The notes below the pieces were generated by a model. That model did not search any database. It was not told the origin of the DNA and saw only the letters and a program-made list of their open reading frames with translations. Positions 36,606 through 48,365 of a stretch of DNA of 64,000 bases are shown piece after piece. The stretch is from Zhengitettix transpicula. Its lineage: Eukaryota; Arthropoda; Insecta; Orthoptera; Tetrigidae. Made by a program: the position numbers and the translations under genes. Every line of letters begins with the position of its first letter. The stretch's first letter is position 1. The DNA is taken from NCBI GenBank assembly GCA_037074705.1, contig CM073593.1, positions 109,652,483 to 109,716,482 of the forward strand, in the 5' to 3' direction.

Positions 36606-36782
36606 CGTTAATTGCGGCTTTGACGTTGCGGTTTGTGATTGGTGCTTACTCGGCCAATGATACAGAAAAGACTCGGCAACCTGTTTTTTTGGGGGTATGG
36701 GCCGACCATCAGCTCTGACTTGATGTTAAGAAACATAGTCAAATACAGACGGAAGATTTGATTATATTAATATAAGACTGTA

Positions 36783-36890
36783 ACGTTTCTTTAAACCTTG
36801 TTCCTTTCTTCAGGTGCTAAGAAAACTAATAACATAAGGGCATAGAGCGACAGAACCGCACAGTTGACAATCTCGAAAGCGAAACATTTT
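36783..36890 (-). repeat. Family F foldback remnant
   Basis: AACGTTTCTTTAAACCTTGT then TCCTTTCTTCAGGTGC, followed by GACAGAACCGCACAGTTGAC and CTCGAAAGC, matches the left arm and loop of the foldback at 49.3 kb. The right arm is degraded. Confidence 0.6.
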
Positions 36891-37769
36891 TCATAGTAAG
36901 AAACTGAATTGTCCGTGTTGAGCCTTTCAGCATGTCAATTTTCTCTCTTTGGTTTCTGTTTTCTTATTTCGCTTCCTCTGTCGCAGAACCGTTTATCATT
37001 CCCGTCTACGTCCTTTTTCCTTGAGTGTTTATGAAGCGAAGTCTTAATTAACTAATGCCGAAGAAGACTCGTGGCCCTTGTAACAACTCCGAGAATTCAC
37101 AATACCTTTCATTATTTGATTATTTACTGATATTTCTTCCTCCGTTTTTCGCCCCGTTAAATACATTTTTTCCTCCCTCAACGCAATTTCAATTCCTATG
37201 GCACAGTTAAGAGTCGAAGAAAAGTATTCCATAAAGTGTGACGTAAGATGACGGTCTGACCAAAGCAACCACGCACGACACACGGAGAACTTTCGTACGG
37301 TTTCAAAGACGAATAAATAAGTGTCAACATTACAAAAAATCACCCTGCTAAACCCCCTTCAGTAGCTCGAAAGCCCATGGCGGAGTCGGCGACATCGCCA
37401 GGAAGTCCGGAAAAAGTGCCGAGACAAACAGGACCATAAAAGTTCCCTGCGGGGCAGACCAGAGCAATTTCAATACTGAATAAATAAAAAGGAGAGGGGG
37501 GGGGGAGAAGTGAGCGAGTGTTTGTTATGCAGAGGTTATGAAACCCCGTGCAGTTGTGAAGTGCATTGACACTGTTGCGTATTCATTTAAGCATGTCCCG
37601 GACCTGCTTAGTCTGCGTCGTCACTCACTGTCACAGTCACAAAGGAGTCGTCCAAGGTAGCTCGGAGGAAGGCTTTACCGAATTATTTGGGGCAAACGTT
37701 TAACAGTTTGTCTGTTGAAGCTGCACACGACGTATTCAACATAAATATATCTAGGTCTGATTTGTCACT
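36891..37769. other. Unassigned stretch
   Basis: The minus-strand open frame at 37044-37343 has no domain I recognise. A G-rich run lies at 37497-37505. Confidence 0.35.
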
Positions 37770-38010
37770 AATTCACATTAATTGGATAATTATGATTTTA
37801 GTGTAATTAGAATGATGCTTAAATATTCTTTCTTGAAAAAAAAGACTCACAGCAAAGAAATTTTCTGGTGTTGAGTAAAAAAAACTTTCCTTTGGGGTTG
37901 ACTGACAGAAAGCTCGGACAGACACGTTGCAACCCTGAAGTGCACGATGTTTCTCTTAGAAACCAACAGATGTCTCTAGGAGCTGCACCACGGCACTGGA
38001 GGGGGTTAAT
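37770..38010. repeat. Family B block 2
   Basis: TAATTGGATAATTATGATTT (37780), then CCTTTGGGGTTGACTGACAG and AAAGCTCGGACAGACACG (37888-37925), in the same order as at 33.8-33.9 kb but shorter. Confidence 0.7.
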
Positions 38011-38404
38011 GAGTTATTCTGTAACGAGTAAAGAGAAACAATGGACGTTGATGACAGATGCAGGACTTTATGGCTGCAGAAGGGACAAGTGTGTGTGTGT
38101 GTGTGTGTGAGGACACGCCCACAAGCTGACAACACCTGTGAATAATTACACCTTACACACACACACGACTGCCGACAAGGGGTGCGGGGGCGTTTAATTT
38201 ATGCTGCAAGACTGACTTGGCCCCGCTTCAGGATTACGGAGATACGCAGTTATTCAGCTTATTAAGTAGGGTTGGACTCTTTATGTCTGCGATTAATTTA
38301 TAAGAGCTTTGGGGTTACGTCATCATCATTTAGTGATTTCAAATACATATTAGGACGGGAATAACACATGACGATAAGGAAGTAAGCCAAATACACACAA
38401 AGGA
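38011..38404. other. Unassigned stretch with GT/CA tracts
   Basis: A GT run at 38091-38109 and a CA run at 38155-38165. Nothing else is recognised. Confidence 0.4.
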
Positions 38405-38495
38405 AGTGGCAACGGGTCCTTGTTCCTTTCTTCAGGTGCTTAAGTGATCCTAGGGAGACACAACCGCACAATAACGGTTGACAAAACTTGGAATA
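38405..38495 (-). repeat. Family F foldback remnant
   Basis: AACGGGTCCTTGTTCCTTTC then TTCAGGTGCTTAAG, with the loop words GAGACACAACCGCAC and GGTTGACAAAACT, parallels 36.8 and 49.3 kb. The right arm is missing. Confidence 0.6.
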
Positions 38496-39655
38496 AGCTA
38501 GAAGAATATTTTCCGGGGAGAGACGTAGGTGGAGACCAACTGCCTCGATGAGTGTGGCACAAGACAATGCGGAGGAAGGGTTGAAACGCCCCCAACAGAA
38601 GAGGAACTGGTGATTTAGATTAAAAGCTCGAAGAAAACCGCGCGAGTTCTTTTATAAGGGAGGAAATCTGCGGCCCCTGGACGCTGGAATGCCGAAGTAG
38701 AGGAATTGCCCTCTGATTGAATCGCAGGTTCAATTGGACGAAAATAACGGCAGCTGTGAGAGAGTTTGGGAGGGAGGAACTCACCCCCCCCCCCACCACC
38801 CCCGCAATAAACGCTCCCTCAGCTGGTATTGTTCCAGCGTCGGATTTCTTTTCTCTTCACTTAATTTGTGCTGTTTCCTCTCCCGCCGCCGGAGTGGCAA
38901 CTCTGCGAAGTGTTTTCCAGTCGCAACCCCCTTCGGCTCAGGTCCCGTGGGAAATCTTCCCCCGTACCGGGAAAGAGAACGTAAAGACCGCGACAGACTT
39001 CGGAAAAATTGACGGATTGCGTCGGTTTAGCAAGAGTGATTACGTCATCTATTCTTATCACAGAAATCACGGGGGTGAGGAGGAATAAACAACAACCCCT
39101 GTTGCTGCTTTTACGGTCGTCGTAAGAGACTTAGTGGGGAGGCTGGAAACGGTGCAGCAATGAACAATCATTCCTGATGAGTGGCAAAGCTTCAACAACG
39201 TCAAAATAGTCAGAGATGTTAGACGTAAGTCGCGCGAGGTCCACAGGGGACTCGGATATTTGTTATCTCCGGAGCCAGGTCAGATGCAGGGATGACATCT
39301 CACAGGAATAGGTTTACATTATTCTGCCCAACCGCCACACTCCGAAAGCTACCGTAGTTTGTCGGAAAATGACGGATACTGTCCAAAATATTTTTTTAAG
39401 GGGAGTCTGAAGCCCCCAATTTAAAAATTATTTTTAGTTACCCGGGGCTGTGGAAACCCCACAAGATTTTCTCAACTATCGCCCATATTTTCACTACTTG
39501 CATGTACGTACGTATGTATAAATCTTTTTAAAAAAAAAAATTGGGATGGGGCAGATCCTGGAGTTAGCGGAAAAACAAATATATAAACAAATGCGTAAAG
39601 GAAGAAACAATACAATTTTCAAATGAAAAGGACTCCTTGGATGTTCTATAAATTA
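38496..39655. other. Unassigned stretch
   Basis: Overlapping plus-strand frames at 38717-39088 cross a poly-C run and resemble no protein I know. No repeat family is assigned. Confidence 0.35.
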
Positions 39656-39740
39656 TCCTGAAATTTTCCCACCCTCCACTTAATTGTATTGACCGGGAAA
39701 AACGTTAAGTATGACAACAGTTTCCCTGTCAATATTTTTT
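39656..39740 (+). repeat. Family E repeat, copy 1
   Basis: CCTCCACTTAATTGTATTGA, CCGGGAAAAACGTTAAGTAT and GACAACAGTTTCC recur almost unchanged at 40078-40132. Confidence 0.7.
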
Positions 39741-39774
39741 ATAAAATGCGTTGTGTCACGGTGTTTTAGTAATT

Positions 39775-40015
39775 ATTTTTAGAGGTCAAAGATATTGATG
39801 GTGTTTCTACTGATGCTGTCTGTGTATAATTTCAGCCCCGTACAGCGTGGGAAAGGAGCACCTTCAGGGAGGGAGGGAGGTTACTAGAAACTAACGCGAA
39901 TACAACCAAGATTGGAGTCAAATCGTGGGTTATGGATATCGCTGGGTTTAATTATGACATTCATTTTGCCATTTAACTCCCAGAGGGACGAGGGTGGACG
40001 GGGGGGGGGGCAGTA
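39775..40015 (-). repeat. Family C block, inverted partner of 41225-41475
   Basis: It reads from AGGTCAAAGATATTGATGGT through ATCGCTGGGTTTAATTATGA to TTGCCATTTAACTCCCAGAG. The last word is the exact complement of CTCTGGGAGTTAAATGGCAA at 41268-41287. Confidence 0.78.
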
Positions 40016-40065
40016 ATTTTTTAAACATGCAAACAGTGCCGATACTTGCGTGGAATAAATATTTT

Positions 40066-40210
40066 TCAGGGCTTATTATCCTCCACTTAATTGTATTTGC
40101 CGGGAAAAATGCTAAGTATGACAACAGTTTCCTTGTGAATGTTGATGGGGAAATGTCCAGCGGACCGGGAATCACACCCTTGACCTCTGCACTCTACTTG
40201 TCGCAACTCC
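40066..40210 (+). repeat. Family E repeat, copy 2
   Basis: It repeats copy 1 and extends into GGACCGGGAATCACACCCTT and CTCTGCACTCTACTTG. The latter part resembles the reversed box-B end of a tRNA-derived SINE, but no full tRNA-like head can be drawn. Confidence 0.55.
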
Positions 40211-41059
40211 TTCGACATTCCTTAATTAACTTCAACTGTGGCTTGAGGCTTAGAATAATCTTTCTTCGATAGCTTTGAAAATAAATATGTTTCTAGTCGT
40301 GGACCTTCCTCTTTAATTAACAGTGTTGAATTTTTTGTTGTTGTTGTCCTCTTTGCGCCAGTGTGAACGTGATGCATTATGGGCGCAGTTGAGCGCTGCA
40401 CGAGGCCCCAGAGAGCAACGAGTACCCGTTGTGCAAGTTGTCACGGACGTGTTTGTTTTGTTTCGGATGCAACAATGGCGGCGGTGTTACGCGTCACTTT
40501 CACACGACGGTCACCACATTGGTCAGTTTCCAGCTCTCGTGTGAGTCACTTTGTAATAACAACTCTGGAAAATAAAGCGCGTCTCTCCGTCGCTCATTCT
40601 GGAGAAGGCAAGTTGTGGGTCTTAATTATCGTAATTAGTACAGCAGCCCAATTACGTTCAGATGGATTTTAATTATTTATTAATTTAGCGAGTCCTGCTT
40701 AGTAAAGTGAGGGCGCTGTCGTAATAAGCATTGACCGTCGACGTCTCAGAATTAGAGGTTAGTTTTTTCCCTTCGGTGCGTCTTGTAGCCGGGGCCAGGT
40801 GCTGCAGGAGAGGAAAGGAGACGCTCCTGAAGGCTGCCCGACACCACGACGAGGTCAGAACAACAACTCTGCTTGTTCGAGGCTCCTCTTCCGGAATCAA
40901 TTGACGGCGGGTCACGTCAATGCGCCGGCGATTAAGGCAACCAGGTCACGCTCCAGGGGGAAGATGGAGAGGCTCCAGCTGGCCTCCGACCTCATCACGG
41001 TCACCTTGGGGGTCCTCAGCAGACCACGACCACTACCACAGACGAAACATGTTCATTAA
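40211..41059. other. Unassigned stretch
   Basis: Short frames around 40.3-41.1 kb overlap one another and lack known domains. Confidence 0.35.
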
Positions 41060-41475
41060 TAGTGCCCGGCGTTGCCCAAGTTGTCATATAACCTCCGATT
41101 TGACTCCAAACCCTTAATCGTGCTCCACTCCCAATCACGAAAGACATTTAAATTATACTCAAACAACATGTAATAAGCCCTGAAAAATATTTATTCCACG
41201 CAAGTATCGGCCGTGTTTGCATGTTTCAAAAATTACTGTCCCCCTCCCCCGGTCCACCCTCGCCCCTCTGGGAGTTAAATGGCAAAATGAATGTCATAAT
41301 TAAACTCAGCGATATCCATAACCCAGGATTTGACTCCAGTCTCGGTTGTATTCGCGTTATTTTCTTGTAACCTTCCTGAGGGTGCTCCTTTCCCATTCTG
41401 TAAGGGGCTGAAATTATACACGGATAACATCGGTAGACCTCTAAAAATATTTACTAAAATACCGGTTGTTTTAGG
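41060..41475 (+). repeat. Family C block
   Basis: It starts AGTGCCCGGCGTTGCCCAAG, with units around 41090 and 41303 (TTAAACTCAGCGATATCCAT). Its right part is the inverted partner of 39775-40015. Confidence 0.78.
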
Positions 41476-41559
41476 AGGCACCCAGAAAAGTTTTGTCTGT
41501 AAAATGCCAATATTGTTTTACCGTATTTTGATTGTTTATCTACAAAATTTTAAACGCTG

Positions 41560-41835
41560 TAATTTTCAGCTCTGTTAATTCCTTTGTCTTATTTTATTTT
41601 TTAAAAAACCATCAATATTGTCTTATTACAGTGGATTTTCATAACGTTACAATATTTCCTGAATTGTGTTATATCGGACAGACCAAACGATCTTTGTTAA
41701 CTGAAATTGAGGAAAATAAAGCTAATGTAAAAAAATTCTCCTGTTGCAAAAACATTGTTTGGATCTTAATCGTTCCTTCAATGTTGGCAGCCGTGATAAA
41801 AACACCACATTACTCATTTAAACACTGTTTATGAA
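41560..41835 (+). pseudogene. Penelope-like retroelement fragment, GIY-YIG region
   Basis: The plus frame contains CYIGQTKRSLLTEIEENK followed by ANVKK. Y-I-G-Q-T-x-R-S-L plus a following E-x-N/H-K-A-N-V-K is characteristic of the GIY-YIG nuclease at the C-terminus of Penelope-like elements. The catalytic region further downstream does not read as nuclease (frame ends ...SFKHCL after drifted sequence), and no reverse-transcriptase domain is visible upstream, so this is a decayed fragment. Confidence 0.65.
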
Positions 41836-42579
41836 GTTTTTGTTAGTTTATCTCTTTGGCTCTCTCACTTGAGTCCGCTTCTAGTATTGACAGAGTTGAT
41901 AGAAACGCCGAAACACTTTTAAATTAACTTCTGTTACTGTCTGTTGTAGGCGCGGGGAGGATCGTTAATTAATTTGTGTTTGTTAATTTACTATTTAATT
42001 ATTCTAATGAGATGCAACGTTGCCAAGTGTCTCGTCCGGAAAGTAGTTGGAATCAGTAAAATTTAATGTATATTTGTAACCTTTGAAGATGAAATGCGTT
42101 CAAAGTAGAATGACTCGGGGGTTAACCACCCCCACCCCCCGGCGAGGTGAAGGGGACAGACACGTGACGACATCGAGGCCGGGGAATTTTAATTCCGATC
42201 CTCCTGAAGGTATCAGTGGCAGCTTTCCGGTGGAATATTAATTAAATATTAACGATTTCCCATTTACGTTGTCAGAAATGAAAATAACAAAGTGTTTGAA
42301 ATGACATGACGTTTCTTCCTCATCTTCAATTTTAATTAACGACTCGTCACTTTATTCTGCGAAAACGCTTCTTAAGACAAACAAAAAAGGATATTGGAAG
42401 CGGAAGAACAAACTGTTTATTTATTCCAGCTCTGTTCTTTGCTTTGTCTTCACGGTTGTTTCTTTGTTTTGTTTCATTCTGGAAGGTTTTTTTCCTCCTC
42501 TCCTTAATAAATGAAACTCCAACGAGAACGTCCGTCGCAGGTGCAACGCGGGAGTCAAACTTAAAATATCGGCCGCTTT
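41836..42579. other. Unassigned stretch
   Basis: A weak GATAGAAACGCCGAAACAC string at 41899 could be a decayed motif copy downstream of the GIY-YIG fragment. Otherwise nothing is seen. Confidence 0.35.
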
Positions 42580-42897
42580 AGGACCGGTCAAGGCACGGCG
42601 AGGGGCAATGCTGCGACCCCACAGCTAACCCCTCTCCCGCCATCCAGGGAAGGGCGTGGGACAAGTACCCAATGCCCGACCTACCTGATGCAGGTTTTTC
42701 TAGGGTTTTCCCTGCATCACTTTTAGCCGAAGGCCCAAGGGTAGGATCCTTAAACCATAGCCAGGGGGTCCCTCGTTAACCCTTGGCTACCTTCCTCTAC
42801 CCTTCCGCATCCCCCCTTTCAAATCCCTTCCTATGCTATTAAAGGGGAGTTGCCACCATGTGGATTACCCTACACATAGCCTGTTACCGTAAAAAAA
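42580..42897 (+). mobile_element. Family A retroposon, copy 8 (5'-truncated)
   Basis: It begins abruptly at GACCGGTCAAGGCACGGCGA and ends CACATAGCCTGTTACCGT, then seven A residues at 42891-42897. Confidence 0.88.
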
Positions 42898-42954
42898 TGT
42901 ACTCCTTTTCACCGTTACAATTTCCTCTGTCTTCTTCTTCTTCTAATAAATAAA

Positions 42955-43350
42955 ACAGTGTGTGTGTGTGTGTGCACGTTCCTCATACAGATCTACTACA
43001 CACGTGCAACATATTTAATCAAATTTCGTTCACGTGTTCCTTTCAAAACGGAAACAAAAACTGTGGGGCTTGAGACGCGTCTACCCCTCCCTCCCAGGGA
43101 CGGGGTTTGGAAAATTTTCAAACATTCTGAAATAACCGATATTTGCGTCCAATAAATTTATTACGGGGTCAAACAGACTGATGGTGTTTCTCCCGATGTT
43201 CTTTGGGTATAATTTCAACCCCCTTTCGGCATGAGAAAAGATGACCGTTATGGGTTGGGGTTGAACGGAACGTTACTAGAAAAATAATCCGAATACAACC
43301 GATATTGGAGCCATATCCGGGGTTATGGATGTCGCTGAGTTTAATTATGA
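42955..43350 (-). repeat. Family C block
   Basis: Starts with a GT tract (42956-42974) and runs through AACTGTGGGGCTTGAGAC and CCGATATTGGAGCC to ATGGATGTCGCTGAGTTTAA at its right end. Confidence 0.78.
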
Positions 43351-43428
43351 GAAATCCCTTCCTATGTTATTAAAGGGGAGTTTCCACCACGTGGATTACC
43401 CTCATGTAGCCTGGTACCCTAAAAAAAA
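43347..43428 (+). mobile_element. Family A retroposon, copy 9 (3' end only)
   Basis: Only the last ~70 bp remain (AAATCCCTTCCTATG to CCTCATGTAGCCTGGTACCC) plus eight A residues. It lies between two family C pieces of opposite orientation. Confidence 0.85.
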
Positions 43429-43575
43429 TCATGTTTGAATATTTCCACCCCCTCACTCCTAGGGGCTGGTAGACGTGTCTCAACCTCCACGGTGTTTGTT
43501 TCCTGGTCGAAAGGAACACGTGTACGGAATTTGCTCTTCCGGGTGTCGATTTATACACACACACACACATGCATA
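43429..43575 (+). repeat. Family C distal fragment
   Basis: ATGTTTGAATATTTCCACCC, GGCTGGTAGACGTGTCTCAA and GGAACACGTGTACGGAATTT, ending in a CA tract (43555-43569). Confidence 0.75.
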
Positions 43576-44937
43576 GATCGTGTTGTAGGTTAGTTTCTAA
43601 TTGTTTGCAATGACGCATCCTGGGACTAATGGAATTAAAATACTCCAAGAACCCTGGCGTAATGATATGAATTTATTTTTTGAAAAATGTCGTGTTCGAT
43701 TCTCGGTCCGGTTGAGCTGAACCTTCCGTTGAATGTCGCCTCACAGTTGCAAGCATTACCGTATTATTTATTTAATTCACCCTTGACGACGACGAACCCT
43801 GGCGTCGTGCCACTGTAGAGAGGGAGAGGTAGAGAGAGGTAGAGAGTGATAGAGATAGAGAGATAGGGTGATAGAGACAGGTAGAGAGAGAGAGGTAGAG
43901 AGAGAGAGAGGGAGAGGTAGAGAGAGAGAGAGATCGAGAAATCTGACTGTTACACTTGCAAAGCGATTTTATTCCTCTCTTGATTCCTTCTTCATTTTAT
44001 TTTACATTTTTTTAAAAAATAATAATATTTGCTGTTTTATTTGAGAGCCACGACAAAGCAGCAGATTTCATCTGAAACGGAAACTTGTGGCATAACTTCC
44101 GGTCGCCTGCAGCCTATCAAGGTTTCACAGTTATTCCATCTCCACGCGATCCTTTTTTTTCCTTTCCAGGTAGTTATTAATATGAATCCAGGGATCCGCT
44201 TCTAAGAAACACGTCGCAGTAAAGATTCCACACAGGGAGGTTTTATTTACAGATGGCGGAAATTTTAAAGACCATTTTTTGTTAGGGTCTTCTTCAGTCT
44301 GTAGCAAAGGAAATAATAATCTCCTCGCGGGGGGGGGGGGAGGATTTAGAACCCATTACTCACTTTCCTCAGAGTTTCGACTGACTGATTGTAATCCTCT
44401 TGCTCCCGGTGGTGCAGCATCACTTCTCAGGTCGACGTTTCGTCCCTGGGGACAATCAATTTCTTTCTAATCATCTTCTGGGGTAATGAAATAATCAGCT
44501 TTTCCTGACTCGGAAATTACAGGGGCGGAAATATTCACTGTACATAAATTACGAGTCTGCTTCTTGTGGATGGGGGGGGGGTTAATTTGTTTCATTACGA
44601 ACAGCGACAGTAACGACGTCAACTAAATAAAACAACGATAATAAGTTCAGGTAATTTAATTCCTTCGTCAAAAATTATAAAAACCTGGAAGCTTTCATCC
44701 ATAATCTCCCTGCAAGAGCAGCTCTAACTGGGTATTTTATTTTCCTTCCTAACTTGTATACGTTGTGGTCATTGTTTTCCCCCCATGGCTCGACAGCCCA
44801 TGAAGGGTCTTGAACTACCGCGACTGTCTTCTTACATGACACATTCTGGATTTAGGAGTGACACGTGGTCAGACTGTCGATTCTCTCACAGACTTAACCC
44901 CCCAGTTTTTCTTGACCCGGACGACCACAAAGATCCA
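43576..44937. other. Unassigned stretch with GA-rich tract
   Basis: A purine-rich AGAGAGGTAG-type minisatellite spans about 43815-43932. Poly-G runs lie near 44330 and 44572. CGACGTTTCGTCCCTGG at 44433 is a half-motif in minus orientation. No gene is recognised. Confidence 0.5.
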
Positions 44938-45465
44938 TGCCCTCCAAGGAAGCCTGCAAGAGGATTCTCTCGCAGGTGAACCTTCCCGGAGAGCTCTGGT
45001 GGAGGTTACCTTTGGGGATGCCTTCACATCTCTCTGTTTTTTTTAAAACTAAGGTTCCCATATGCCGAGGCACCTCGGCCTGTATTTGAGAGGTGCATGT
45101 TCCAGGGTCGCAGACCTTGGGCATACGGTAAGAGTTGTCCGCTATTCCTATTGGAATAGTCTGCCAGCTGCCTCCTAAGGCACGGCGAGGGGAAAGCTGC
45201 GACCCCACAGCTAACCCCTCTCCCGCCATCGAAAGGGCGTGGGACAAGTACCAAATGCCCGACCTACCTGATGCAGGTTTTTTAGGGTTTGTCATGCATT
45301 TCTTTTAGGCGAATGCCGGGTAGGATCCTTAAGCCATAGCCCGGGGGCCCTAGTTAACCCTCGGCTACCCTCCTCCACCCTTCCGCATCCCCCCTTTCAA
45401 ATCCCTTTCCTATGCTATAAGAGGGGAGTTGCTACCATGTGGATTACCCTATACATAGCCTGTCT
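44938..45465 (+). mobile_element. Family A retroposon, copy 10
   Basis: It starts in the CCTGCAAGAGGATTCTCTCG hairpin, so it is nearly full length, and ends CCTATACATAGCCTGTCTAC; the A tail is replaced by a short CA/A-rich stretch. Confidence 0.87.
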
Positions 45466-45529
45466 ACACACACACCAAAAAAAACCCTGCCCATGCCGGG
45501 ATTCGAGGCAATGACGCTGGTCGCTGCAC

Positions 45530-46075
45530 CACAGCCGTTGTGGTCATTACAAGGGAAAAAAACAAGTCTTCTGATTATGAAGGCCTCTGTGGCCAGAAAC
45601 CACGAAAATTGTCCACCTGTTTTCTTTTATTGCCAATAAGAAAAGAATGAAGCATTCTATTGAAAATATTGTTCAGTGATAAATTGTAGAGGATGAAATT
45701 CTTCATGTAATGGCGGACTCTAGGACGCAATTCGGGCGAGAGAAGTCAAAAATTCTCGCCGTCAAAATTACGATTTTTTGACGTCATTTTCTAAGAGACT
45801 GCAGTTTGTCATATATCTAGTGCTCATATCTCCAAAATGGCCGTCAGGAGAGTAATTTGTCAAAGAGTAAAGGTTGTAGAGGATTTAATTCTCTTTCCAA
45901 TGCATGATCTGGTTTTAAAAATCCGTTGAGAGTGGCCGAAAATAACACACATGTTGCTGTCTTTGCACGGCTGATGTCGTGGGGGTGGTGACGATGTCCG
46001 TGGCAGAGAATATTAAAGTGTCTAAGAAAGAGTCCAGCGTTCCAAAGAGTATCTACATTCTCCTGTAACATAGGA
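45530..46075 (+). repeat. Family D block 2
   Basis: Landmarks in order: CCGTTGTGGTCATTAC, AAATTGTAGAGGATGAAATT, TTTGACGTCATTTTC, CCAAAATGGCCGTCAGGAG, GGATTTAATTCTCTTTCC, GGCCGAAAATAACACAC and GTGTCTAAGAAAGAGTCCAG. Confidence 0.82.
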
Positions 46076-46529
46076 AGACTGTGAGTGAGGACGTGACGTC
46101 ACTGCCATCCTCGCCGCCACAGTATTTAGCTTGATTTTCCCCGAGCTCCGAAATTAAAGTCAACGTCGCTTTCACTTGGCAAATCGTGTCGTTTAAAGAG
46201 GCTAGTTTTATAGTGATCGAGAGAGCAAAAATCAATCGAGTAGATCCAGGAAGGAGGGGAACTATTTTCTTCCGCCCCTTGAGGGGTTGGTTGCCCGCGC
46301 GCCGCGACCAGCAATCACGTGCGGTAATGCCAGAGGAACACAAACCACGTGCGCCGCATTCAGCTCCACCACCACCACAGGCAAACAGCCTTCGTCAAGG
46401 TACAGAATAGACTTACACACACAAGCAACCAGACGTTTCAAAACAATGTCTTCATGTGTGTGCTCGCCGCCGCTCAGGGAGAGATAACTTCGTCAGTGCC
46501 TTTCAGAAACTTTATAAATACTCTCTCAA
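46076..46529. other. Unassigned stretch
   Basis: Several short overlapping frames without known domains. CAGACGTTTCAAAACAATGT near 46430, with TCTTCATG after it, may be a decayed minus-strand motif. Confidence 0.35.
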
Positions 46530-48365
46530 TAACAAATATATGTACGTATAATCAATACTCCCTGTACCTTAAGAGCGTCAAAAATTCCCCTGGCGCGTTG
46601 TGGAGTCACGAATATTCTACTCGTTAGCCTGAGAGACTTGAAAATATACTCGGTACCCCCCCCCCCCCTAAAACAGTCCAAAATACACAGGCCCTACTTT
46701 AAGAGAGTTAATTATACTCAAAAAATATTCTACTTGCTCCCCTAAGAGACTCATAAGGTCAAAATTTCACAAACCCTGTGTTAAGAGACTTAATTGTACT
46801 CGTAGTGCCCCTGAGCGAGGCTAAACTGTACCTCAACTCGTACATAACTTTGACTTTCACCTCTAGAAACATCTGTTGGTGGTTCCTGAGAGAGCTAAAT
46901 TCTGAAACAACTCGCACTTGATGTTACAACACGCTTGTCCGAGCTTTCTGTCAGTCAACCCCCATGGGACAGATTTTTCTCCTCGACAGTCCATTTATTT
47001 TCTGATTTTTTTTTCAAGAAATAAAATTTCAGCGTCATTCCGAGGATTTTCCAATTACACTGAAATCATAACTACCCCATTGATGGGTATTATTGATAAA
47101 TCAGTCCTAATTATCTTGCATATGTCATGACTTTGGTCATGTAATTTTTTTCTGTGTTGTATTTCAGAAAAATGCACCTTAAAAACTAAATTTAAAAAAT
47201 ACCAAGAACTTGAGGGTTAATTTTTCAAGTGTCATTATGTTAATTTACTGTGTGTTAAAAGTTGTTTATGATTAATTACATGTTGATAAAATTTTAGACA
47301 ACTAATTAAATTAAATTAGATTTAATTTACCTTCTAAATGTTCTTGAAAAAAATTTTTTTATAAATACTTCTGTTATTAATTTTGAAGACATCCTTAAAG
47401 AATTATTGATCAATCAGAACCCATTTAAATTTGATTGCTTAGAAATTATTTTAGAAAGTCGGAAATTTTTGGTTTAATTCATTCAGACTTTTTAATTGGT
47501 AATGAAGAAAAAAATTTTGCTTTCCCGTACTTTAAATTACATTTAATTGTACTGTAGCCATATTTGATTTACAAATACAAAAAAAATAAAAGGGGGCTTA
47601 AAACTTGTAGATTAATGACCATTCTGTATTTAAGGACGAATGTTGCATGACGTAGAAACATAATAAAAATGTTCAATTTATATTATAAAAATTTCGACCA
47701 TATTTTTTTTGATTATTTTTACCGTATTTTATTAAAATATTTAGTTTAAAAAAATGTAAAAATAATCATCATTCACTAAAGGAGCGTCAAAAATACTCCC
47801 TGGAGCGTTGTTGAGGGAGTCAAAACATTTTGTTGGTGCCCTGAGAGACTTTAAAATATACTCGGTACCACCCCTAGTGAAAATTACTCAAGCACTACCT
47901 TAAGAGAGTCAATTATTCTCCCCGTGACCCTAAACTAGGCATAAAAAAATTGTATGTACCTTAAGAGGGTCTAAAATGCTCCCAGTGCGTTGTTGAGCGA
48001 CTCAAAAATATTCTACATTGTGCCCAAAAAGACTTAATAATATTCTCGGTACATCTAATACAGTCGAAAACACACGAGAACTACCTTAAGAGAGTTAATT
48101 TCACTCCCGGCGCCCCTGAGCCAGGCCAAACTTTGTCATGTACCTTAAGAGAGTCAAAAATACTCGCAGTGCCTCAAGAATATCCCCGGTATCTCACGTC
48201 ACGTGATGAAGAGAGACAGAGACATTCCCTTTTAATCGAAGGTAGACAAAACTACTTCCCGCTACCTCGAGTGTTCCCGTAAACAACTTGTTGAGTATTC
48301 CTCGGAACCCTAAAAGAGTCTCAAATACCCCTGGTTCCTTAAGCAGATTCTTGAACGTCCAACCC
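46530..48365. repeat. Family B block 3 with two tandem-repeat flanks
   Basis: Degenerate ~30 bp units of the type CTTAAGAGAGTCAAAAATAC / TCCCGGTGC fill 46560-46920 and 47780-48350. Between them is the reverse complement of the 33.3-33.9 kb block (CCGAGCTTTCTGTCAGTCAA at 46940, AATTACACTGAAATCATAAC at 47052). A poly-C run at 46657-46668 interrupts the first array. Confidence 0.7.

Noticed and set aside
45480..45550. Reverse-strand TCGAATCCCGGC resembling a tRNA B box
   Set aside because: No acceptor stem, anticodon arm or A box at the right distance could be found; it may be a SINE scrap but is not supportable.
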